From: Bacteroidota bacterium
GTDB taxonomy: Bacteria > Bacteroidota > Rhodothermia > Rhodothermales > Bin80
DNA: 32,187 bases
NCBI GenBank assembly: GCA_026709335.1
Contig: JAPOTE010000100.1
Location: forward strand, 1-32,187
Direction: 5' to 3'
Below are positions 8,010 through 15,730 of this stretch, in pieces. The stretch's first letter is position 1. Each line of letters opens with the position of its first letter. A model generated the notes under the pieces. That model did not search any database. It saw only the letters and a list, made by a program, of their open reading frames with translations, and was not told the DNA's origin. The translations under genes and the position numbers were made by a program.

Positions 8010-10774
8010 AAGCGGTAGTTGAGTCCGATGCTTATTTTACGGGGTGCTCCAAAGTTTTCTTGACGATAGAAAAATTCATCCAGGCTGTTGATTCCACCCA
8101 CTTGGGCACCCGTTCGCCGGAAGAGCTCCAGTGTCACAGATTCGTCGGCCCGTCCAGTGTCTTCATATACACCGACTTCCTGTATCGTATCAAAGAGATT
8201 TTGTGCTTGAAAGAATAGCTGTATGTTGGGGCGTAGTCCGGGAATCCGGTAATACATACGAATATCCGTGCCGAAGATAAGGGGTTTGGTGGCATTATTC
8301 TTTTTCCCTGATCGGATGAATTCTCGGACAGTCGTATACGGTGTGCCACTCTGTATGCGATTAATCAGAGTAACAGACAAGCCTGAGACTGGCTGTAAAG
8401 TAATCGTATTGTTGAGGACATGCCTCCTATCCCAATCCAGTCGTACTAGGGAAAGAATTTCATCTAGGCCTGCCTGTTGACGACCAAAGGCTTCTCCCGG
8501 ACTTGAAGATGTTCCTTCTGCAAATTGAAGAGTGTAGTCCAAAGTCCAGCTCAGTGGGCCGCCGGGACGCTGGAACAGTGAAAATGTAAGCCCTCGAATC
8601 GTGCCATAGTCTCGATTGATCCACCGAATTACAAAGTCGCCTTGTGGGGTTCTGGAGATTTCTTGCCCTGTCAGATTTCGTACATCCCTCGAAAAGACTG
8701 TGATTTCCATTCCAATGCGATCGGTGAATCCCTGTTGCAGTCCAATTTCGAAGGAAAGTGTACGTTCAGGATTGATTCCCGGGTTCCCGAACGAGTTGGA
8801 GAGTGAAGCTGGATTGACTTCATACTCGGGATTCGTATATAGCAATCCAAATGAAGGAATCTGGAAGAACAGGCCTGCCGAAAAACGCATGACGCCTGTA
8901 TCAGAAATGGGAAAAGCCACGCCCAAGCGTGGACTGAGTTGCATGTCAATTTTTGCCGGTTCCCGATTGGAGCGAGTGCTACCGGGGTTATCGAGATCGG
9001 GGATTTCTTCAAGTTCGCCTTGCCCCCAGACAATTGGAGTCAGGTAATCTGGATCAAAGTAGTCAAAGCGCAGTCCCGCATTCACAATCAATCCCGTAAA
9101 CTCCATCTTATCCTGGATGTATGCTGATAGCTCTACCGGCTTTGCCTGGAGAAGATTGTCGGAGAATTGATCGGGAGACGGTTGTGGCAGGTTAAGTGTT
9201 CGGAAGGAGCGTTCAATCCCAAAATCTCGGTTGTCCAGAGAATGCAAGCGGGCCTGGGCACCAATTTTCACCAAGTGAACACGGTTAAGTTGATGAGAAT
9301 AATCAGCAACAATCGTGTGGGTCGCTGTGAGTTGATCACTTTGAAACAAATCATTCCCTCCAACTGCAAATGCATTCGCTCCCTGGAGGAAGCCAAAGTC
9401 ACTACTCACATGTCTGAGGTCAAAGGGGGACTCGTAGAGATATACGTCTGTCTTGTCATGCAGATAGCTGTATGACAGGTTTGCAAAAGCATTACTACCA
9501 ATCGTGTATCGTATTCCAAGTATATGCGTCTGATTAAAAAAATGTACCGTATTGATTCCGTCGGGAGTGTATTTGCGAAAATGATTATACGGTTGAAATG
9601 TACCTGATTGAAGAAAGACGTTATAGTCAAGATTCAGTCGAGGCGTCACTGAGTAGCCAAGTGAGGCATTCACGGAGATTCGATCAGTTCTGTTACGGGG
9701 GACAAAGTTGCCATTTCCCGAAGAAGCAATGATCCAGGCACTTGGTGGGAGGCCAGTATTCAGGTTCTGTGATGAATCTGATGGAGCGAACAGGTTTCGT
9801 CCGATGAAATGTGAATTATCTTGCAGATATCGAACTGTTGTCTGAAATCCAAAACGGTCACGAATCAGTGGACCTCCCAAGGAAGCCTGTAAGTCAACCA
9901 GGTTGGGGAGACTGGCTGCTTCAGCAAAGGATACGGTGTCAGTAGAAAAATCCGAGACAGAAAGTGATGTGCCGGGATCCACCGATCGATTGACAAACTC
10001 AAGATCCCGATTACTTGCAATCGCTCCGGCATATGTCAGCAGGGAGCCACTCCACTCATCTGGCACATCCTTGGTAACTATATTGACGACTCCACTGGTT
10101 GCCTGGCCATACTCCGCATTGAATACCCCACTGATCACTTCCAGGCTTTGAACCATATTTTGTTCAATATCGAAGGCAGCTTCTTTGCTGAAAGCATTGG
10201 TAATCGGGACACCGTTGACCAGATAAGTGACTTCGCCAATTCGGCCTCCTCGGAAATGACCATCAACCACGCCTGCTTGCAGGTTGATGGCATCCTGTAC
10301 ATTGGTAACAGGCAATACTTCAAGTTGCTCAGCATCAATTACAGAAGTCGTCGTAGTGCGGTCCATTTCCACGATAGGGCGTTCAGCTATCACCACGATC
10401 TCCTCGCCTTGGATCGTCTCTTCACGCAGTTCAAAGTTAACAGTAGATGTTTGATCCTGAACCACGCGAACATTTTGCGTGGTCACGGTTGCAAAACCGA
10501 TGAAAGAAGCACGAACATCATAAATCCCGGGTGGAATATTCAAGATGTGATAAAACCCATCCTCGTCGGTCACGCCACCAATAGATGTTCCTGCAACGAC
10601 CACGTTGACTCCCGGTAGTCCAAAATCCGTACCTGCTTCCACAACTCTGCCAGCAACCTTGCCGGTTGGGCCACCGATTGGATGGGCAGATAGAACTTCT
10701 ACCCACCCTATACAAAGTATGATGAGGATTACAAGTAATCCAAAATTCCTGCGCTTTGACGAATTCTGTATTAT
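8006..10774 (-). CDS. TonB-dependent receptor with N-terminal regulatory-like domain; start codon non-canonical or lost
   Basis: This is an outer-membrane active transporter of about 922 residues if read from 10774. In order: a signal peptide (SSKRRNFGLLVILIILCIG, cleavage near LSA/HP), a carboxypeptidase-regulatory-like domain (GKVAGRVVEAG to IGFATVTTQNV), a plug domain (INLQAGVV, VTYLVNGVPI, VFNAEYGQATSGVVNIVTKD) and a 22-strand-type barrel ending in NYRF. The first ATG/GTG/TTG in this frame is a GTG at 10642, which would remove the signal peptide and the first strand of the regulatory domain. Between it and the upstream in-frame stop at 10814 there is no standard start. Two ATA codons at 10774-10769 overlap the stop of the preceding gene and are the best-placed candidates. 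No SusD gene is adjacent. It presumably imports the oligosaccharides released by the GH16 enzyme. Confidence 0.9.
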   Translation of the reverse strand: MIQNSSKRRNFGLLVILIILCIGWVEVLSAHPIGGPTGKVAGRVVEAGTDFGLPGVNVVVAGTSIGGVTDEDGFYHILNIPPGIYDVRASFIGFATVTTQNVRVVQDQTSTVNFELREETIQGEEIVVIAERPIVEMDRTTTTSVIDAEQLEVLPVTNVQDAINLQAGVVDGHFRGGRIGEVTYLVNGVPITNAFSKEAAFDIEQNMVQSLEVISGVFNAEYGQATSGVVNIVTKDVPDEWSGSLLTYAGAIASNRDLEFVNRSVDPGTSLSVSDFSTDTVSFAEAASLPNLVDLQASLGGPLIRDRFGFQTTVRYLQDNSHFIGRNLFAPSDSSQNLNTGLPPSAWIIASSGNGNFVPRNRTDRISVNASLGYSVTPRLNLDYNVFLQSGTFQPYNHFRKYTPDGINTVHFFNQTHILGIRYTIGSNAFANLSYSYLHDKTDVYLYESPFDLRHVSSDFGFLQGANAFAVGGNDLFQSDQLTATHTIVADYSHQLNRVHLVKIGAQARLHSLDNRDFGIERSFRTLNLPQPSPDQFSDNLLQAKPVELSAYIQDKMEFTGLIVNAGLRFDYFDPDYLTPIVWGQGELEEIPDLDNPGSTRSNREPAKIDMQLSPRLGVAFPISDTGVMRFSAGLFFQIPSFGLLYTNPEYEVNPASLSNSFGNPGINPERTLSFEIGLQQGFTDRIGMEITVFSRDVRNLTGQEISRTPQGDFVIRWINRDYGTIRGLTFSLFQRPGGPLSWTLDYTLQFAEGTSSSPGEAFGRQQAGLDEILSLVRLDWDRRHVLNNTITLQPVSGLSVTLINRIQSGTPYTTVREFIRSGKKNNATKPLIFGTDIRMYYRIPGLRPNIQLFFQAQNLFDTIQEVGVYEDTGRADESVTLELFRRTGAQVGGINSLDEFFYRQENFGAPRKISIGLNYRF

Positions 10775-13341
10775 TTGACTAAGAGCATGGTTCGGGTCAT
10801 GAGCACTGACGATTCAGCTTCAAGTCTATACAGGTACACACCCGATGCCAATCCAGAGGCATCAAACTGAACGGTATGTGTACCCGCCGTATGGGGTTTT
10901 TGATTCAAGAGGGTTGTAACAGTTCGTCCCATTGAATCAAAGACACGCAATGTAATAACTTCAGAAGCAGGGAGTGCGAATTCAATGACGGTGGTTGGGT
11001 TGAAGGGATTTGGATAATTCTGTTCCAGCGTGATTTCCTTGGGAAGTTCTTCACCATCTATGCTTGTTTGAGTGACATCTGTCACGGTTACCAGAACGGT
11101 CTGGGTCAGGCCGTCATATGCGCTATCACTGCTGGTTGCCGTATGTGTAAGCGTTACCTCGTCATCGTCACCATCTCCATCAATCGCTGCCATCACTACA
11201 ACTCCCTGTGCAGTATTCCAGTTATCCATCGTGAACGTTAGTCCCGAGAAGGCCGTACTCGTATCTCCATCGTTATCCAGCGTGAGATCCGTCCCATCCT
11301 GCCCCGTAATAGCTATCATTACATCTGCGGATGGCTTTGAGTTCAATTTGATATAATAGGTCTGGCTATCAGCCTCGGCAACGGATAGATCAGATATCTG
11401 TGAACCATCCGCCATCGCAGAAAGTCCGATTCCAGGCATCGCCATCATTTCCTGTGCATCCAGGCCGACGAGTGCCACAGCGGGCCATTGTGCCGGTGTA
11501 TTCCACCATTGTCCACCAGCATTTGGCTTGATGGACCACTGAATCTGGGCGTCACGGTTTCCACCATCTCCATCATTCAGGACAAAGTTGAAAGGAAAAT
11601 AATCAATTTCATCGCCAGTGGGTAAAGGAGTGATTGCGTCCATCATTTCATCATTTTGAATCTGATCCATGGGAATCACGGCAAGCATTTTATAACCAAT
11701 CGCTTGGTTGTCGGCATTCATAAGTTGATCGTAAATTGCCCCTGCCCCTTGAGGCACTGCTTCTATGCTCCAGCCTACGAATATATATCCTTCCGTACCC
11801 GCCTTCGAGCCATCTCCCAGTCCACCAAGGCGGAACTGATAGTCAGCAAACTCTCCACGCTCCATATTTTGATGAGGAGAGCCAGTAAAAATTCCTCCAC
11901 CTGCTACGTCTTGTACATCATAATTTCCCCAGCCAAACTCAATACTATCATGCTGCCATCCATCAGCAGGGTTACTACCTGATGCTGGTAACGAAATTTG
12001 ATCATCCGTGACTTCTACATATAAATAGAGCTCCATAGGCTCCGAACTGTAGCCAGCCCATAGTTTACCGCTTAAGTCTTCGTCGCTATCCGGCAACCCA
12101 GCATCTGCCTGCTTGAAGTGTGCCATGTTGAGTTCAAAAGGCGTGTAGTTTTCAGGGAATCCGTTTCCTATATTTTCAAATGAATCGTCAAACAGTAGAT
12201 TAGATAAATGTTCTACTTGAGTTTCACTGAGTTCCGGGATGTGAGACTGTAGAGGAAGGTTTTCATTTGCGACGCTGGCCATGCTCATGGAAATATCCTC
12301 GTTCTCAACACCAGAGCTACTGATCGTGGTAACAGCGTAGTTCAGAGTAAGGGGAGCTAGGCTCGAGTGAGGAATTTCAATCTGGTGACCTATCGAAGTA
12401 TCATCGCTATCCAAAGTTGCTAATAGCGCTACACCTGCATCTGAAATATTCGTAAACTCTTCAAGGCTATAGTATACCTTATATCCACCTGCATTAGCCA
12501 CAGTCGCCCAAGAAATCGTGTTGCTGTCGGCTGTTGCTGTTGCCGATACGCCCATCGCTGGATCAGCTGCAGTGTTTTGATCAGAGAGATCCAGTCCCTC
12601 CGCCCCGATGTAGAAATCATCTACATAGATCGGACCCCCGCCTTGGTTGTTATCAAATTGAATTCCTACGTTCTGAACATTGGTCCACTCAAATTCTTTC
12701 CATAGATCAGGGTTGTGTGTAGTATTCGGGCCTTTTCGATCATCGATGCCTACTCCGAAGCCTCCGCTGGACCATGCACCAGCATACACCCAGAGGCTAT
12801 CCAGTCCGTCAAGTTCTCCGGCAGCTTTGGCATTTTCCAATTCAGTGTAGGTCGGAGGGGGGAACGGCACAGAGATTTTATGCCACTGACCATCCCGCAT
12901 ACTGTCGGGGATCTGCCAGACTAAACGGAAGGGGAGGTCCGCAGACCCATCCATTTCACCGCTTCCATCAGTTTTATCTTCAAACATAAAATGGAGTCGG
13001 CCCTTTCCGGCATTTTCAGGATCAACCCAGATTCTGGCATGCAGGACATCCCCGTCCATTCGATTTTGTGTCATATCCACTCCCATATCGGGGTTCTCTG
13101 AAAAACTGAACGTATAGAAGTCAAAATTTCCCATGTATGTATACTCCAATACCTTGTTTGAAGGATCAGTAGGATCATCAACAACACCTATTCTGGTGTC
13201 ATATTCTGGGATATCCGTGTTGATACCATTTACAAAAAATATAAAATCATCCCCGAAGGGTGGACCGGCTTGTCCGTTCACTTGTGTTACTCCTGCAAGC
13301 AGCAACATGAGTGAAAGAAAAGGAGTAAGTATGTGTTTCAT
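10771..13341 (-). CDS. Secreted multidomain protein with CBM9-like and Calx-beta-like regions and T9SS sorting domain
   Basis: This is the first gene of the operon, about 856 residues from the ATG at 13341, which begins the signal peptide MKHILTPFLSLMLLLAGVT; an ATG-equivalent 8 codons upstream is less likely. The N-terminal 260 residues look like a carbohydrate-binding beta-sandwich (IYVDDFYIGAEG near its end). A FnIII-like segment follows (about 270-365). Then comes a region of about 200 residues resembling CBM9-type sugar-binding domains of secreted enzymes (LYLYVEVTDDQI, DSIEFGWGNYD). Next is a Calx-beta-like repeat (VAEADSQTYYIKLNSKPSAD, DGDGDDDEVTLTHTATS), then a sorting domain starting LEQNYPNPFNPTTVIEF. 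No catalytic residues are recognised, so it is probably a surface glycan-binding protein feeding the downstream receptor. Domain names here are judgement by eye. Confidence 0.75.
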   Translation of the reverse strand: MKHILTPFLSLMLLLAGVTQVNGQAGPPFGDDFIFFVNGINTDIPEYDTRIGVVDDPTDPSNKVLEYTYMGNFDFYTFSFSENPDMGVDMTQNRMDGDVLHARIWVDPENAGKGRLHFMFEDKTDGSGEMDGSADLPFRLVWQIPDSMRDGQWHKISVPFPPPTYTELENAKAAGELDGLDSLWVYAGAWSSGGFGVGIDDRKGPNTTHNPDLWKEFEWTNVQNVGIQFDNNQGGGPIYVDDFYIGAEGLDLSDQNTAADPAMGVSATATADSNTISWATVANAGGYKVYYSLEEFTNISDAGVALLATLDSDDTSIGHQIEIPHSSLAPLTLNYAVTTISSSGVENEDISMSMASVANENLPLQSHIPELSETQVEHLSNLLFDDSFENIGNGFPENYTPFELNMAHFKQADAGLPDSDEDLSGKLWAGYSSEPMELYLYVEVTDDQISLPASGSNPADGWQHDSIEFGWGNYDVQDVAGGGIFTGSPHQNMERGEFADYQFRLGGLGDGSKAGTEGYIFVGWSIEAVPQGAGAIYDQLMNADNQAIGYKMLAVIPMDQIQNDEMMDAITPLPTGDEIDYFPFNFVLNDGDGGNRDAQIQWSIKPNAGGQWWNTPAQWPAVALVGLDAQEMMAMPGIGLSAMADGSQISDLSVAEADSQTYYIKLNSKPSADVMIAITGQDGTDLTLDNDGDTSTAFSGLTFTMDNWNTAQGVVVMAAIDGDGDDDEVTLTHTATSSDSAYDGLTQTVLVTVTDVTQTSIDGEELPKEITLEQNYPNPFNPTTVIEFALPASEVITLRVFDSMGRTVTTLLNQKPHTAGTHTVQFDASGLASGVYLYRLEAESSVLMTRTMLLVK

Positions 13342-13377
13342 GAATTTATAAGTCTGGTGACACAAAATTAGAATCGA

Positions 13378-13392
13378 GAAGCCTCAGGCTTC
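13378..13392. promoter_or_regulatory. Palindrome in the leader of the receptor operon (possible operator)
   Basis: GAAGCCTCAGGCTTC is a perfect 7-bp inverted repeat with a 1-base centre, 37 bases before the first gene of the operon. The half-site AAGCCTGA occurs again at 13505 and 13607 on the plus strand. It could be a binding site for a regulator such as the LacI-family protein encoded at 17413-18420, although LacI operators usually have an even centre with CG. Function is inference. Confidence 0.3.
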
Positions 13393-13848
13393 AGTTAGGA
13401 GAATACAAATCTAAGCCTACAAGTAACCTCACGATCCGGGGGGCACACAAAAGTACCTTCAAAAGCAATACAATTTGAATCTGGATTATCGGTTTGTAAG
13501 CAATAAGCCTGAAGTATACAAAAAAATCTCAAGAAAAGGTTTTCATAAACTATTTGAATCAACCCAATCTCTTCTATTGTATGAGGTATGAATAGTCATG
13601 GTCCGCAAGCCTGAATATCATCGAGCTTTTAGCGCGTGGGAATTCAGGTCAAGAATAACTGGGGCGAATTAACGATCAAAGTGGGGTAGCATCAAACCGA
13701 TACACGAGAAGATCTCGGCAGAATATGAATGGATATCCTCCCATCCAGATGGATTTGGGGATATGGGGCTTAATCGAGCAAACCAAGGCGACCGAGGAAA
13801 TGGCAACAATCAATACCGTTCCGATCTATACAATCGTCATATGATGCG
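13393..13848. other. Intergenic stretch upstream of the receptor operon
   Basis: This gap of about 460 bases should hold the operon promoter. Minus-strand matches to the Bacteroidota -7 pattern TAnnTTTG occur at 13407-13414 and around 13445, but neither has a convincing -33 TTG at the right spacing. A 39-codon plus-strand frame ending at 13844 has no support. No RNA gene or repeat was recognised beyond the AAGCCTGA half-sites. Confidence 0.4.
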
Positions 13849-14280
13849 TCACTTACAATGCTTTTCCCGCAGCGAATGATATTGTGTCAGACGCCAACTC
13901 CAACTGAAGACATTCTCTTCGTACCAATCAAAGCCTATGCTAAGCTCCTCTCTCGAATTAAGCAAATGCAACCACTCAACTCGTTGATCTTCACTACGTG
14001 GGTATAGGTAAATATTCTCTCTTACACCCGCAGTATCTGCTACAGAAACGATTTGTCCATCTGTTGGGCCCACAGACATACGGATTGGAATGCCCTTTTC
14101 ACTGCAATAGCCGTTGTCTTCTTTACAGGGCATGTGTACTGCGAGTGAGTCATAAGTTTCTAAAGGAGGAAACAAAAAATAAGGCATGGGCGGTGTCTCC
14201 TCTCCACAACGAACGAATAAAACACTATGCGCCAAGGATGAAGATTCATTCACGGGTGTACTGTTAACCGGAATGTTCAC
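13849..14280 (-). CDS. Hypothetical protein, 143 residues, GTG start overlapping an upstream small frame
   Basis: This 143-residue frame starts with GTG at 14280, whose bases overlap the stop of the 41-codon frame upstream as GTGA. There is no signal peptide. The middle contains SVLFVRCGEET, then several aromatic and acidic segments (ENIYLYPRSEDQRVEWLHLL, SIGFDWYEENVF). The pattern of a strand ending VRC, followed 70 residues later by a Y/F-L-x-P segment and an amphipathic helix, is loosely like the VasI/'LxLRC' beta-sandwich family; that is a weak guess. The N-terminus reads like the middle of a protein, so this could be the 3' part of a frameshifted gene. It is downstream of, and on the same strand as, the TPR lipoprotein gene. 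Confidence 0.45.
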   Translation of the reverse strand: MNIPVNSTPVNESSSLAHSVLFVRCGEETPPMPYFLFPPLETYDSLAVHMPCKEDNGYCSEKGIPIRMSVGPTDGQIVSVADTAGVRENIYLYPRSEDQRVEWLHLLNSREELSIGFDWYEENVFSWSWRLTQYHSLREKHCK

Positions 14281-14402
14281 TCTCGCATAAAATATCTAGT
14301 GCTAAACCTCCAAGGTCTTTCCATTTGTTGATCGTATAAATCCATATGATTGCGTCCCATGTCATCTGTAGATTTTCGTTCATGTTGGTTTTCATATGTC
14401 AT
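14277..14402 (-). CDS. Small frame, 41 codons, linked by 4-base overlaps on both sides
   Basis: ATG at 14402 begins a 41-residue frame, MTYENQHERKSTDDMG and onward to RPWRFSTRYFMRE. It is hydrophilic with Met, Arg and Asp in abundance. Its ATG overlaps the stop of a 25-codon frame (ATGA) and its stop overlaps the GTG of the 143-residue frame (GTGA). There is no Shine-Dalgarno. Either it is a translationally coupled small gene or a segment of one gene broken by two frameshifts. I do not recognise the protein. Confidence 0.3.
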   Translation of the reverse strand: MTYENQHERKSTDDMGRNHMDLYDQQMERPWRFSTRYFMRE

Positions 14403-14476
14403 GTTGTTTGGCTGGTAGTTCTAGTTCTTCTTTTGGTTGGAGTATTTTGGTATCTGTCCTCGTCAATTTCGTCCAT
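14399..14476 (-). CDS. Very small frame, 25 codons, upstream of the 41-codon frame
   Basis: ATG at 14476 begins MDEIDEDRYQNTPTKRRTRT and ends in a TGA that overlaps the next ATG. An in-frame GTG 8 codons earlier is an alternative start. It is reported only because the chain of 4-base overlaps with the next two frames is unusual. On its own it is not distinguishable from chance. Confidence 0.15.
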   Translation of the reverse strand: MDEIDEDRYQNTPTKRRTRTTSQTT

Positions 14477-14566
14477 TATCTGGTAAAGTTTAACATGCAC
14501 TATAGCTGTTGCATCGTGTTATAGGGGGTATTTTGGATAAATCAGCTCAAATCGGTTGCCCGTATA

Positions 14567-15730
14567 CTAGGGTTGTTCCAGAAATTGGCGTATTGCCGGA
14601 TGATCAGGATTGAGTTGCACAGCCTGCTTCACTGCATTTTCTGCCAAGGTAAGACGATCGGTTTTCGTATAAATCTGCCCAAGTCCCAACCAAGCAAGTA
14701 CGTAGTTCGAATCAGCGTTCAAAATGCGTGTCAACCTCTCTTCGGCACGCTCAAGGTCATCAAGATCTATTTCGAGTGTGGCAATGTGAAATTGTAGATC
14801 TACATTATCTGGACGAAGGGCCTGGGCAATCAAATATCGAGTCATCGCTTTTTCGAGATTCCCTGAACGACGCAATGCTGTTGCATAATGAATCTGTGCC
14901 TGAAAGTTCGTGGGTTGATTTTCCACTACATTGGCCAATTGGCCCTCTTTCTGGATAATAACTCTCAACGATTCTGCCTCTGTGGTCAATCTAGATGACT
15001 CTGCAGAGAGTCCTAATCGTGCCAATGCTTGCCCCAGGATGTGTCGAGGTTCAGCATGGTAAGGGTGTTCAGTAATCAGGTGCCTTACGAGAGCAACGGT
15101 TTTATCTATTTGATCCAGGCGTAACAGAAGTCTTGCCTGTCGAAGTTGATTAGGAAAATGATTCGGTTGCAGATTGAGCGCAATCTCATTTCTCTTCAGA
15201 GATTCGAAATAATTCCCCTGTTGCTCATGCAGATCAGCGAGGCTGCTATGCGCAGGTCCGTATAGTGAGTCTAATTCAATGGCTTTTCTGAATGCAACCG
15301 CCGCACGGTCTGGTTGCCCCAGAGCATTATACGCTCCTCCTGTTGCGTGCCAAGACATCGGAGTTGGATGGTTTTGTGTAGCCTGAATAAACTCATTGAG
15401 GGCGTTTTGAAATTGCCTCTGACCAAAATAAATATTTCCAAGGTTGTGTCGAACGCCTCGATAGTCAGGTGTCAGATTAATCACGGCCAGATATGCAGTT
15501 TCCGCGTTTTCCCATTGCTGAAGCTCAAAATAGATCCGTCCACGCATGAAATGTGCATCGGAGGAATTCTTATTGAGAACCAGTGCACTGTCAGCAAGAG
15601 CCAATGCGCTATGGTAGTCTCTCTCCTGGAATGCCTGGTTGCTTTGCTGGATCAAGTGAGATACATCAGTATCCACTTCTGAGCCGCACCCACAGACCAA
15701 GAGTAAAATTCCCGGAATCAAGGCTTTCAT
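14567..15730 (-). CDS. TPR-repeat lipoprotein
   Basis: This 387-residue protein has the lipobox LVCGC, with Cys15 as the likely lipidated residue. It consists almost wholly of tetratricopeptide repeats, including WENAETAYLAVINLTPDYRG, QPDRAAVAFRKAIELDSLYG, NLEKAMTRYLIAQALRPDN and LTLAENAVKQAVQLNPDHPA, about nine in all. TPR arrays are protein-binding scaffolds. Its ATG overlaps the stop of the CRTAC lipoprotein by 4 bases, so the two are coupled and probably act together at the envelope. The specific partner is unknown. Confidence 0.88.
   Translation of the reverse strand: MKALIPGILLLVCGCGSEVDTDVSHLIQQSNQAFQERDYHSALALADSALVLNKNSSDAHFMRGRIYFELQQWENAETAYLAVINLTPDYRGVRHNLGNIYFGQRQFQNALNEFIQATQNHPTPMSWHATGGAYNALGQPDRAAVAFRKAIELDSLYGPAHSSLADLHEQQGNYFESLKRNEIALNLQPNHFPNQLRQARLLLRLDQIDKTVALVRHLITEHPYHAEPRHILGQALARLGLSAESSRLTTEAESLRVIIQKEGQLANVVENQPTNFQAQIHYATALRRSGNLEKAMTRYLIAQALRPDNVDLQFHIATLEIDLDDLERAEERLTRILNADSNYVLAWLGLGQIYTKTDRLTLAENAVKQAVQLNPDHPAIRQFLEQP

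Noticed and set aside
10148-10618. A 156-codon plus-strand frame
   Set aside because: It is antisense to the regulatory and plug domains of the TonB receptor, which are unmistakable.
13720-13844. A 39-codon plus-strand frame that reads like the end of a protein
   Set aside because: It is too short, has no homology I can name, and has no linked upstream coding sequence.
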